DNA from: Moringa oleifera
Lineage: Eukaryota; Streptophyta; Magnoliopsida; Brassicales; Moringaceae
Length of the DNA: 64,000 nt
NCBI GenBank assembly: GCA_021397835.1
Contig: JAJFZO010000034.1
Span: 6,663,001 to 6,727,000, forward strand
Direction of reading: 5' to 3'
The notes beneath the pieces are model-generated. The model was not told the DNA's origin, made no database searches, and saw only the letters and a list, made by a program, of their open reading frames with translations. Positions 37,541 through 48,287 of the stretch are shown in pieces (the stretch's first letter is position 1; every line of letters starts with the position of its first letter). Position numbers and translations under genes: made by a program.

Positions 37541-38195
37541 CTTAGCTTACTTTGTATGATTTTTCACATATACTTGCAAATGGATATGTCACTTTGTATC
37601 TTTCATCTGATTTACGGATGGATGCCTAAGATATGTTGTCAATTTAAATACTAATCCATGCTCTCATTATCATCATTAATAACAAAAGATTTTCATTTTG
37701 TAGGCAAAGCAAAGAACTTCGCCACACCTGATTTTTTCATCCACTTGGAAGGGACTCAAGGCATATTGCCTATGCAAAACAAGTATTAAACCTAAACTTC
37801 CTGGCATTTTCTTTAAATCTTATTTTTGCAGTAGGATATAGTGTCTACTTTTCTAATTATTGGTTCTTTCTACATCTCAACTCATTTATGCATCTTATGT
37901 ATCATAAATAACCATATAATATGTTGGGAATCTGTATCATGTTTGCTTGCAGATTTTCTACTTACCTTATAATCTATCGATCTATATTTACATTTTTTGC
38001 TTTACTACAAACTTTTGCAGTGATGTTTCGTTCTATTAAACCATATTTTTGGTTAAGGGTATTTAGATGTGCATAACTTTTTACTGAGCATGCATCATCT
38101 GTAGGCAAATGGTTTGATTTCGATGGTACCTTAATATAAGAAAACATGGTACATGTAAGGTGTGTAAAAGTTTCATCTATATGGTTGAAGTTTTA

Positions 38196-38226
<31 letters not shown>

Positions 38227-38285
38227 TTTTTGTGATTCAACTAAACAACTTAGTCCTCTAGTGATTAGTTTTGTTTTCTTCTATA

Positions 38286-38965
38286 AGGAATATAGAGGAC
38301 AGAAGAAACTTAACCTATGATCTTGTTTGTACAAGTCATACTAACTTCTACTCATCTAGCCATTATCATGAAGTATGCTGCAGGAGGAGAAACTCTTTAA
38401 AAGGATGTGCCGTATTGGTAGACATAGTGAGGAAGTGGTAATGTAAAGAGGTGAGCATGCCATATACACCAATTTACTTTATAGAATCAAATTTTTTTGA
38501 TATATATTTTATGGACACGAAATTTTACTCTTTCTTTTTAATTTTTCCATTCATTTTCAACAAGTGGCTTTTCTGTCAGCACTAATTTCAGAAGTCATAT
38601 TGCCATTCAATGGTTTGAACTTTAACCATTATTTTTGTTTCGTTTAATTTTTTTAATTAGTTTTGTTTCTCTTTCTCTTTTAATCTATCTCTTTAAAATG
38701 ATTTATTTCTTATAGCAAATCTACCATAGAGATCTTAAGCTAAAACATACGTTCCTGGAAGGTAGCACAACCTTTTTTGTCAAGAAAAGTGATTTTGGGT
38801 ACATAAAGGTAATCTTGAGATTATGAATACCATTGGATTGCATCAGAGATCAAGTTTGATGATAACCTCTTTACTTATTGCATGTGTTACACCCCCAACC
38901 AAAATATTGAAGAACAACAAGTCAGTGCCTGAGGTACTATCTAAAAGAGAATACGATGACAAGGT
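38286..38965 (+). pseudogene. SnRK2-type protein kinase remnant in U2
   Basis: Copy of the U1 remnant with the same pieces in the same order. STHLAIIMKYAAGG begins at about 38348. The catalytic loop HRDLKLKHTFLEG lies at about 38720-38770, and the magnesium loop still reads SDFGYIK, so the U1 change of DFG to DLG arose after duplication. The last piece reads VPEVLSKREYDDK at about 38928-38966. Truncated at both ends and interrupted by stops. Confidence 0.8.
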
Positions 38966-40312
38966 CATGTACTTAACTCTTTGCATCTTTCTGACGTCAT
39001 TTTCCTCTTTTTGTTTTTAGTTGTTGTTTGATTTGTGTTTTGTATCTTATCCTCGAGGTAAATTACAGATATTTGATATTGTGGGGTCACCTTATATTTG
39101 ATGCTTGTTCATGCTTATCCCCTTGAAGACAATTGAGTTTTGTCTTCTTCAGAGTCTTATACTCCTTTTCTGCATTAAGAATAGGTAGAATTCTCAGTAT
39201 GTTGAAATAATGAGACTATGTTCCTACTGGTCTTGGCAGCGAATACTCAATGCTTACTAGCAAATGCTTACTTGAATGAACCCCGTATATGGAAGTTCTT
39301 ACGGATTTGTCAGTTGTTTCAGTAGTGTGTCCTTTACTTTGTTATGCTGACTTAAATATGGTGGATTGCAGTGTGACAGTACGTTAATATTAATCTTTTT
39401 AATTAGTAATGGGCTTTCAAAATACAGTTAAATACTTCTATAATTAGTAACAACTTTTTGTTATAATTGTTTTAATATTTAAATCTTTTTCGTAGGCATG
39501 CTGTGACTTTGCACAAATTGTTTGATCGGTGATGAGTTTTGATATTATTTATTTTGAGAATTCTATCCAGTTGATATCCACCATACCGAGAGGTGAAAGG
39601 GTGTCTTTTTCTATTAAGGTGCATGTTTCTATGTCCAAAACTCATTACATTTTTTGGGCACTATTTTTATCCTTAAGCTTGTAAGAGTAAATAAGATGTT
39701 GCCAAAACGTTATAGATGGAAGCGTCTCTAGAATAGCATATGTGACATTCCCACTTATAATATTCTTGATGATGACTTACCAAGGCCTTTTAAACATTTG
39801 TATTTTATTTTCTTCTTGATCTTTTTCTTTTGATATTTTATTTTTTTATGATTTTCTTATTTTTTTGGTTTATTAGTTCTTTTTTTCTTATATTTTAGAT
39901 TTTTTATGTTCCATATCCTTAGATTCTTATGGATATTATGTATATATATATATATTTTTTTATAGATTTTCTCTTTTTCTTTGGACTTTATTTTATTTTA
40001 TGCATTTTTAATTAAATTTAGTCCATTTTGTTCCGTTTTCTTGATATTTTTTGTTGTTTACTTTTAGGATTACATTCATTTTTTTGTGTTTTAATTGTTA
40101 TTAGATTATTTTAATTTTTCAATTTTTTTGTTTTACCTTCTTTTTTAATTTTTTTCTCGGATCGTATCATTTTTTTATAATAAAATATTTTTAAATTTTT
40201 ATTATTTTTAATTTAATTTTTTGATAATCTTTCATTTTTTTTTTGCATTTTTCTCCTTTATACTATTTTTTATGAATTTTTATTTATTATTTTTAATATT
40301 TTTTAAAATTTA

Positions 40313-41566
40313 AAATGCGGTTATACTAATATTAATGTAATCGATTGTATTAGAACCCAAAGTTAAGCATGTTTAAGTAGGAATAGTACTAGGATGGGTG
40401 ATTATTTTTAGGAAATCTTGTGTTACACTTTTATTCTTATAAAAAGTATTAACCCAAAGCTAAGCGTCCTTAAGCAGGAGTAGTACTAGATGGGTGATTC
40501 CTTCTAAGAAATCCTTGTCTTGCACCTTTATTTTCATAAAAAATATTTGTTTATTTTGTATCAGAACCCAAAGTTAAGCATGCATAAGCAAGAGTAGTAC
40601 TAGATGGGTGATTCCTTCTAGGAAATCCTTGTGTTGCACCTTTATTTTCATAAAAAATATTTGTCTATTTTGTATCGAAACCCAAAGTTTAGCGTGCTTA
40701 AGCAAGAGTTGTACTAGATGGGTGACTCCTTCTCAGAAATCCTTGTGTTGCACCTTTATTTTTATAAAAAATATTTGTCTATTTTATATCGAAACCCAAA
40801 GTTAAGCGTGCTTAAGCAAGAGTAGTACTAGATGAGTGATTCCTTCTAGGAAATCCTTGTGTTGCACCTTCATTCTTATAAAAAATATTTATCTAATTTT
40901 TATCATAACCCAAAGTTAAGGGTGCATAAGCAAGCAGTAGTACTAAGGTGGGTGATTCCTTGTAGGAAATCCTTGTGTTGTACCTTATTTTTATAAAAAA
41001 TAATTGTTTATTTTGTATCAGAACCCAAAGTCAAGTGTGCTTAAGTAGGAGTTGTACTAGGATGGGTGATTCCTTTTAAAAAAAATCCTTGTGTTGCACC
41101 TTTATTTTTGTAAAAAATATTTATCTATTTTATTATTCTTGATTTATTGTCTTCGTATTTTTCAAATTTTATTTTATTTTTGTTTTTTATAATTTTTTTT
41201 TTGATTCTTGAGTGTGATTATAGCAATACTAATGCATCAATCCAACCAGAACATCAACATTAAGTGTGCTTCAGTGAGAGTAGCATTAGGATGGATGATT
41301 CATCTTAGGAAATCCTCGTATTATAGATTTTTTCTTTTGATCAAACAAATTTAAGATTTTATTATTTATTTATTTTAATTTTATTTTTCAATCTTCTTTT
41401 TATTTTATTTTATTTTATTGCCCATCATGTTCTTTTTTTTTAATTTTAATTTTTAATTTTTAATACTTTTTGACCAGTATTGATGCATCAGATCCCTAAG
41501 CATGCTTGGGTAGGATTAGTAATAAGTTGGGCGGTTCCTCTTGGGAAATCCTCATCTTGCTACATC
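40313..41566 (+). repeat. 5S rDNA-derived repeat block 3a (about 9 copies)
   Basis: Longer copies near 40313 and 41209, and a partial one at 41480-41566. Truncated copies near 40452, 40566, 40678, 40795, 40908 and 41023. The layout parallels block 2 up to 41640, after which the next expected longer copy is missing and a second block starts. Confidence 0.87.
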
Positions 41567-41778
41567 CCTTTTTCTTTTTTGATAAAAAATATATTTTTTA
41601 AATTTTATTATCGTTGATTTTATTTTTGTTCCTTTTAATAATCTTTCATTTTAATTTAATTTATTTTTTTTTGCATCTATCTCCATTATTTTGTTATCTT
41701 TTTTCTTTTGCATTTTTCTCCTTTATACTATTTTTTATGAATTTTTATTTTTTATTTTAATATTTTTTTAAAATTTTA

Positions 41779-43800
41779 AATGCGATTATACCAATATTAA
41801 TGTAATGGATTGTATTAGAGCCCAAAGTTAAGCATGTTTAAGTAGGAATAGTACTAGGATGGGTGATTCTTTGTAGGAAATCTTGTGTTGCACCTTTATT
41901 TTTATAAAAGATATTAACCCAAAGCTAAGCGTGCTTAAGCAGGAGTAGTACTAGATGGGTGATTCCTTCTAAGTAATCCTTGTCTTTCACCTTTTTTTTC
42001 ATAAAGAATATTTGTTTATTTTGTATCAGAACCCAAAGTTAAGCATGCATAAGTAAGAGTAGTACTAGATGGGTGATTCCTTCTAGGAAATCCTTGTGTT
42101 GCACCTTTATTTTCATAAAAAATATTTGTCTATTTTGTATCGAAACACAAAGTTTAGTGTGCTTAAGCAAGAGTAGTACTAGATGGGTGATTCCTTCTAG
42201 GAAATCTTGTGTTGCACTTTTATTCTTATAAAAAATATTAACCCAAAGCTAAGCGTGCTTAAGCAGGAGTAGTACTAGATGGGTGGTTCCTTCTAAGAAA
42301 TCCTTGTCTTGCACCTTTATTTTCATAAAAAATATTTGTTTATTTTGTATCAGAACCCAAAGTTAAGCATGCATAATCAAGAGTAGTACTAGATGGGTGA
42401 TTCCTTCTAGGAAATCCTTGTGTTGCACCTTTATTTTCATAAAAAATATTTATCTATTTTATATCAAAACCCAATGTTAAGCGTGCTTAAGCAAGAGTAG
42501 TACTAGATGGGTGATTCCTTCTAGAAAATCCTTGTCTTCCACCTTATTTTTCATAAAAAATATTTGCTTATTTTGTATCAGAACCCAAAGTTAAGCATGC
42601 ATAAGCAAGAGTAGTACTAGATGGGTGATTCCTTCTAGGAAATCCTTGTGTTACACCCTTATTTTCATAAAAACTATTTATCTATTTTATATCAAAACCC
42701 AATGTTAAGCGTGCTTAAGCAAGAGTAGTACTAGATGGGTGATTCCTTCTAGAAAATCCTTGTGTTGCACCTTTATTTTTATAAAAAATATTTATCTATT
42801 TTTTATCAAAACCCAAAGTTAAGTGTGCATAAGCAAGGAGTAGTACTAGGATGGGTGATTCCTTCCAGAAAATCCTTGTGTTGCACCTTATTTTTATAAA
42901 AAATATTTGTTTATTTTGTATCAGAACCCATAGTTAAGTGTGCTTAAGTAGGAGTTGTACTAAGATGGGTGATTCCTTTTAAAAAATCCTTGTGTCGCAC
43001 CTTTATTTTTGTAAAAAAAAAATATCTGTTTTATTATTCTTGATTTATTGTATTCGTATTTTTTAAATTTTATTTTATTTTTATTTTTATATTTTTCTCC
43101 GTTATGCTATCGTCTTTTTTATAATTTTTTTTTTGGATTCTTGAGTGCTATCATAGCAATACTAATGCATCGATCCAACCAGAACTTCGACATTAAGTGT
43201 GCTTCAGTGGGAGTAGCATTAGGATGGATGATTCATCTTGGGAAATCCTTGTATTATAGATTTTTTTTTTCTTTTGATCAAATGAATTTTAGATTTTAGC
43301 ATTATTTATTTATTTTAATCTAGTTTTTCAATCATTTTTTAATTTTTATTTTATTTTATTGCCCATCATGTTCTTTTTTTATGATTTTATTTTTTAATTT
43401 TCAATACTTTTTGAACAGTATTGATGCATCAGATCCCTAAGCATGCTTGGGTAGGAGTAGTAATAAGTTGGGTGGTTCCTCTTGAGAAATCCTCATCTTG
43501 CTACATCCCTTTTTCTTTTTTGACAAAAAATATTTTTTTTTAAATTTTATTATCGTTGATTTTATTTTTGTTCCTTTTAATAATCTTTCATTTTAATTTA
43601 ATTTAATTTTTTTGCATCTATCTCCATTACACTTTGTTTTTTCCTATGAATTTTTTATTTTTTAATAATTTTTGGATTATTAGGTGCGATCATGCCGTTG
43701 CCAATGCACTAGGTTCTGTTAAAACTCTAAATTTAAACATGCTTGGACAAGAGTAATACGTGGATGGGTGATTTCTAAGAAATTCCCCTATTGTGCCTAT
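41779..43800 (+). repeat. 5S rDNA-derived repeat block 3b (about 14 copies)
   Basis: Second 5S block within U3. Longer copies near 41779, 43146 and 43684, and a partial one at 43423-43510. Ten truncated copies near 41918, 42029, 42144, 42241, 42355, 42471, 42582, 42697, 42809 and 42927. The monomer type with AAGCTAAGCG at 41918 recurs at 42241, three monomers later. The pair at 42355-42580 is nearly identical to 42582-42808, an approximately 227-bp dimer repeat. This is the most recently active part of the array. Confidence 0.87.
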
Positions 43801-44059
43801 TTGTAATAAAATGTCTTTTGAAATTTATTATTATTATTATTTCTTTTCTTTTCTTTTTCTTTTGATGATCATTTGTTTTGTTTGTTTTGAATTTTTCTCC
43901 ATTACCCTTTTTTGTCTAAATTTTTTGAGAATTTTATCTAGTTAATAAGTGATACGTTATTGAAAGGAATGCTTTGAGTTTGCATTAGTTATTGGATTAG
44001 TGATAAGTTTTGATAGTATTCTTTTTGAGAATTTGATCCAGTTGATATCCACCATATTA

Positions 44060-44460
44060 AGCTGGACAAAGATGCATCATGGTATGAATAATGCGAAAGT
44101 TACTAGCTTTAAGAAGGGAAGATGCTACTACTGTGTTTGCTGGTGACATTCGATCAACAATAGACACTATGAACTCTTTCATCACATCTTCATCACATCT
44201 TTACTCTAAGGATGTGCAGAAGAATCAAGAACTGCATTGGATCAGCAACAAAAGATGGTAAGTGCTGATTGCCTTGGGAACTGGGTATTGCTGACATTGC
44301 CAAAGTGAGGTGTACGGGAGGGCCAAATCTGCTGATATAATTCCTTGTGAAAAAGAAGAATATGCAGATGATCTGTGGGTAGCAATTATTTCACTGGTCA
44401 AATTTTTAAAGCTTTCCACTATTAAGCCTGATTCCGTAAGACCTAAAGTTAATTTAATAG
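44060..44460 (+). other. Exon-like segment of unknown origin in U3
   Basis: Copy of the segments at 32160 and 37140. Readable pieces include IIPCEKEEYADDLWVAIISL. Not recognised as any known family. Confidence 0.4.
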
Positions 44461-45885
44461 CTCTTAGCTTACTTGGTATGATTTTTCACATATACTTGCA
44501 AATGGATATGTCACTTCGTATCTTTCATTTGATTTACGGATGGATGCCTTAGATATGTAGGCAATTTAAATAACTAATCCATGCTCTCATTATCATCATT
44601 GATAACAAAAGATTTTCATCTTGTAGGCAAAGCAAAGAACTTCGCCACACCTAAATTTTTTCATCCACTTGGAAGGGACTCAAGGCATATTGCTTGTGCA
44701 AAACAAGTATTAGACCTAAACTTATACTCCTTTAGACTCTTGTACTCCTTTCCTGCATTAAGAATAGGTAGAATTCTCAGTATGTTGAAATAATGAGACT
44801 ATGTTCCTACTGATCTTAACAGCGAATACTCAATGCTTACTTGAATGAACCCTGTATGTGGAAGTTCTTATGGATTTGTCAGTTGTCTCAGCAGCATGTC
44901 CTTTACTTTGTTATGCTTACTTAAATATGGTTGGTTGCAGTATGACTATATGTTAATATTAATCTATTTAATTAGCAGTGGGCTTTCAAAATACAGTTAA
45001 ATACTTCTATAATTAGTAGCAACTTTTTGTTATAATTGTTTTAATATTTAAATATTTTTCATATGTATGCTGTGACTTTGCACAAATTATTTGATCGGTG
45101 ATGAGTTTTGATATTATTCATTTTGAGAATTCTATCCAGTTGATATCCACCATACTAAGAGGAGGAAGGAGTGTCTTCCTGTATTAAGGTGCATGTTTCT
45201 ATGTCCAAAAATCATTACATTTTGTGGGCACTATTTTTATCCTTAAGCTTGTAAGAGTAAATAAGATGTTGCCAAAACATTATAGATGGAAGCGTCTCTA
45301 GAATAGCATATGTGACATTCCTACTTATAATCTTCTTGATGATGACTTACAAAAGCCTTTTAAACGTTTGTATTGTATTTTCTTCTTGATCTTTTTTTTT
45401 TATATTTTTATATTTTATTATTTTTTTGGTTTATCAGTTCTTTTTTTCTTATATTTTAGATTTTTTATGTTCCATATCCTTAGATTCTCGTGGATATTTT
45501 GTATATTTTTTTATAGATTTTCTCTTTTTTTGGACTTTATTTTATTTTATGTATTTTTAATTGAATTTAGTCCATTTTGTTCCGTTTCCTTGATTTTTTT
45601 GTTGTTTACTTTTAGGATTTTATTCATTTTTTGTGTTTTATCTGTTATTTAGATTATTTTAATTTTTTAATTTTTTTGTGTTTTATCTTCTTTTTTAAAT
45701 TCTTTTTTTCTCATATCGCACCCTTTTTTTGATTATAAAATATTTTTAGATTTTAATTATTTTTAATTTAATTTTTTGATGATCTTTCATTTTATTTTGT
45801 TTTCCTTTTTTTTTTTGCAATTTTCTCCTTTATACTTTTTTTTATGATTTTTTATTTTTTATTTTTAATATTTTTTAAAATTTTA

Positions 45886-46664
45886 AATGCGTTTATACCA
45901 ACATTATGTAATGGATTGTATTAGAACCCAAAGTCAAGCGTGTTTAAGCAGGAATAGTACTAGGATGGGTGATTCTTTCTTGAAAATCTTGTATTGAACC
46001 TTTATTCTTATAAAAAATATTAACCCAAAGCTAAGCGTGCTTAAGCAGGAGTAATACTAGATGGGTGATTCCTTCTAAGAAATCATTGTCTTGCACCTTT
46101 ATTTTTATAAAAAATATTTGTCTATTTTGTATCAGATCCCAAAGTTGAGCATCCATAAGCAGGAGTAGTACTAGGATGGGCAATTCCTTCTATGAAATCC
46201 TTGTATTGGACTTTTATTTTTATAAAAAAAAATTTTCATTTTTATATCAAAACCCAAAGTTAAGCATGCTTAAGTAAGAGTAGTACCAGATGGGTGATTC
46301 ATTCTAGGAAATCCTTGTGTTGCACATTTATTTTTATAAAAAATATTTATCTATTTTTTCATCAGAACCCAAAGTTAAGCATGCATGAGCAAGGAGTAGT
46401 ACTAGGATGGGTGATTCCTTCTAGGAAATCCTTGTGTTGTACTTTATTTTTATAAAAAATATTTTTTTATTTTGTATCAGAACCCAAAGTTAAGTGTGCT
46501 TAAGCAAGAATAATACTAGGATGAGTGATTCCTTTTAGAAAATTATTGTGTTGCACCTTTATTTTTGTAAAAAATATTTATTTATTTTATTATTCTAGAT
46601 TTATTTTATTCATATTTTTTAAATTTTATTTTTTTATTTTTTATTTTTTTCCATTATGCTATTC

Positions 46665-46709
<45 letters not shown>

Positions 46710-47310
46710 GATTCTTGAGTGCGATCATAGCAATACTAATGCATCCATCCAACCAGAACTTCAACATTGAGTATGCTTCAGTGAGAGTAGCATTATGATG
46801 GGTGATTCATCTTGGAAAATCCTCGTATTATAGATTTTTTCTTTTGATCAAACAAATTTTAGATTTTATTATTATTTATTTATTTTAATTTTTTCAATCA
46901 TTTTTTATTTTTTATTTTATTTTATTGCCCATCATGTTCTTTTTTTATGATTTTATTTTTTAATTTTTAATACTTTTTGAACAGTTCCTCTTGAGAAATC
47001 CTTATCTTGCTGCATCTTTCTTTCTTTTTTGATAAAAAATATTTTTTTAAAATTTTATTATCGTTGATTTATTTTTTCTTCCTTTTAATAATCTTTCGTT
47101 TTAATTTAATTTAATTTAATTTTTTGCATCTATCTCCACTATGCTTTGTTTTTTCTTATGAATTTTTTATTTTTAATAATTTTTAAATTTTTAGATGCGA
47201 TCATACGATGCTAATGCACTAGGTTCTTTCAAAACTCCAAATTTAAACATGTTTGGGCAAGAGTAATACGTGGACGGGTGATTTCTGAGGAATCCCGCTA
47301 TTGTACCTAT
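45886..47310 (+). repeat. 5S rDNA-derived repeat block 4 (about 9 copies)
   Basis: Longer copies near 45886, 46717 and 47192, plus a remnant at 46976-47020. Truncated copies near 46022, 46137, 46252, 46366 and 46480. A (TA)n run at 46671-46707 occupies the spacer before the 46717 copy, where other blocks have T-rich DNA. Confidence 0.86.
46671..46707. repeat. (TA)n microsatellite
   Basis: About 18 TA units inside a spacer of 5S block 4. Absent from the matching spacer of the other units. Confidence 0.95.
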
Positions 47311-47644
47311 TTGTAATAAAATGTCTTTTGAAATTTATTGTTTTTTTCATTTCTTTTCTTTTTTTCTTTTGATGATAATTTGTTTTATTTGTTTTGAATT
47401 TTTCTCCATTGCTCTTTTTTGTCTAAAATTTTTGAAAATTTTATCCAGTTGATAAGTGATACGTTATTGAAAGATATGCTTTGACTTCGCACTAGTTATT
47501 GGATTAGTGATAAGTTTTGATAGTATTCCTTTTGAGAATTTTATCCAATATCCACCATGTCAAGCTGGACAAAGATACCATAGGACTGTAGCAGATATCA
47601 AGCTTGGTCATAACATCTTTGCTCATTATATTTGCCTGATTTTT

Positions 47645-47750
47645 TTAGTCAGCTGTCTTGCACTATCAACCAAAATCTGCAGTAGGAACACCAGCTTCCA
47701 TAGAGCTAAGGTGCTATCTAAAAGAGAATACGATGGCAATATACTTATTT
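47645..47750 (+). pseudogene. SnRK2 kinase exon fragment at the array edge
   Basis: Reads AVLHYQPKSAVGTPASI and, after a small indel, KVLSKREYDG, the activation-loop exon of plant SnRK2 (known: [23 protein letters not shown]). It is better preserved over the GTP activation segment than the U1 and U2 versions. In U1 and U2 the upstream half of this exon is badly degraded. No kinase exons are recognisable before or after it. Confidence 0.75.
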
Positions 47751-47880
47751 CTCTACATTTTTCTGATTTCATTTTCCTCTGCTGTTATTTGATCTTCATT
47801 CTGTATCTAACCTCGAAGCAATATATAGATTGCAAATGTTTGGTCTTGTGAGGTCACCTTATATCTGATGGTTGTTGGTA

Positions 47881-48287
47881 CTTATCCCATTGACGATTGT
47901 AATGGATAGAATAATAAATAATCAAAGGAACGAAAGAAAATGTTGAAGTCAAACTTTATAGCCTAATTTTATCTGAGGAAATAAACAGGACTGGAACTTT
48001 TATATAAGAGGGTCTGCACTTTGTGTTTTAGGTGCCTAAACCTGCAACTAGATATCTCTCTTGTTCTCAAGTATAAAGATTCAATGGGGCCTTTTCTGAT
48101 TGGGAAGAGAAAACTCCAAAGCTGTAGCCTCTGTGGCACTCAGTCTTTTGTTAATTCTAAATGGGCAGAACAGTTTGATTGTGCTAGTCAGTGGCAATAG
48201 CAGAGTCAGTATCTATCTTGTCCTGGCAATATTACTTCCCAAATTCATAACTTGTAGATAACCAACTTGTTGTTGTTTGCTTGATAG
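47881..48287. other. Spacer before the first subtilase exon
   Basis: Ordinary AT-rich DNA. A signal-peptide exon would be expected here if the subtilase were complete, but I could not find one. The stretch just before 48288 ends in an acceptor-like TTGATAG. Confidence 0.4.

Larger units (their letters stand above)
34268..39248. repeat. Large tandem unit U2 (about 5.0 kb)
   Basis: Second copy of the composite segment, the closest match to U1, with all landmarks in the same order: GTGATGAGTTTTGATATTAT at 34548, 5S block 35333-36880, exon-like segment 37140-37540, and SnRK2 remnant 38286-38965. A (TA)n run at about 38193-38226 is longer than in U1. U2 and U3 share a left boundary sequence that U1 lacks, which fits U1 being the end copy. 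Confidence 0.85.
39249..44832. repeat. Large tandem unit U3 (about 5.6 kb, expanded 5S block, kinase part deleted)
   Basis: Third copy. It starts like U2. Its 5S region is more than twice as long, because the sequence returns at about 41690-41780 to the beginning of a 5S block. After the exon-like segment, sequence corresponding to U2 37800-39150 (including all SnRK2 pieces) is absent: at about 44722 the text jumps to the TTAGACTCTTGTACTCC landmark found near 39165 in U2. Confidence 0.82.
44833..47880. repeat. Large tandem unit U4 (truncated, about 3 kb)
   Basis: Last copy. Landmark GTGATGAGTTTTGATATTAT is at 45101, then the 5S block 45886-47310. At about 47545-47580 it leaves the unit consensus (AAGCTGGACAAAGATAC) and passes into a separate SnRK2 fragment. 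It lacks the exon-like segment and the upstream kinase pieces. Confidence 0.78.

Noticed and set aside
45368..45652. 94-codon Phe-rich open frame
   Set aside because: Artefact of the poly-T stretch common to all four large units.
30574..47310. Regularly spaced direct repeats resembling a CRISPR array
   Set aside because: Repeat units are about 80 nt with conserved, not variable, spacers, are clearly 5S rRNA-derived, and lie in plant nuclear DNA.
30440..47310. Cassandra-type TRIM retrotransposons (whose LTRs carry 5S sequence)
   Set aside because: No TG...CA ends, primer-binding site, polypurine tract or target-site duplications were seen, and copies are head-to-tail every 115 or 270 bp rather than paired LTRs. 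Kept only as an alternative source of the first copy.
47507..47851. 114-codon frame as a possible subtilase signal-peptide exon
   Set aside because: The region is explained in another frame by SnRK2 activation-loop sequence. The open frame is coincidental.
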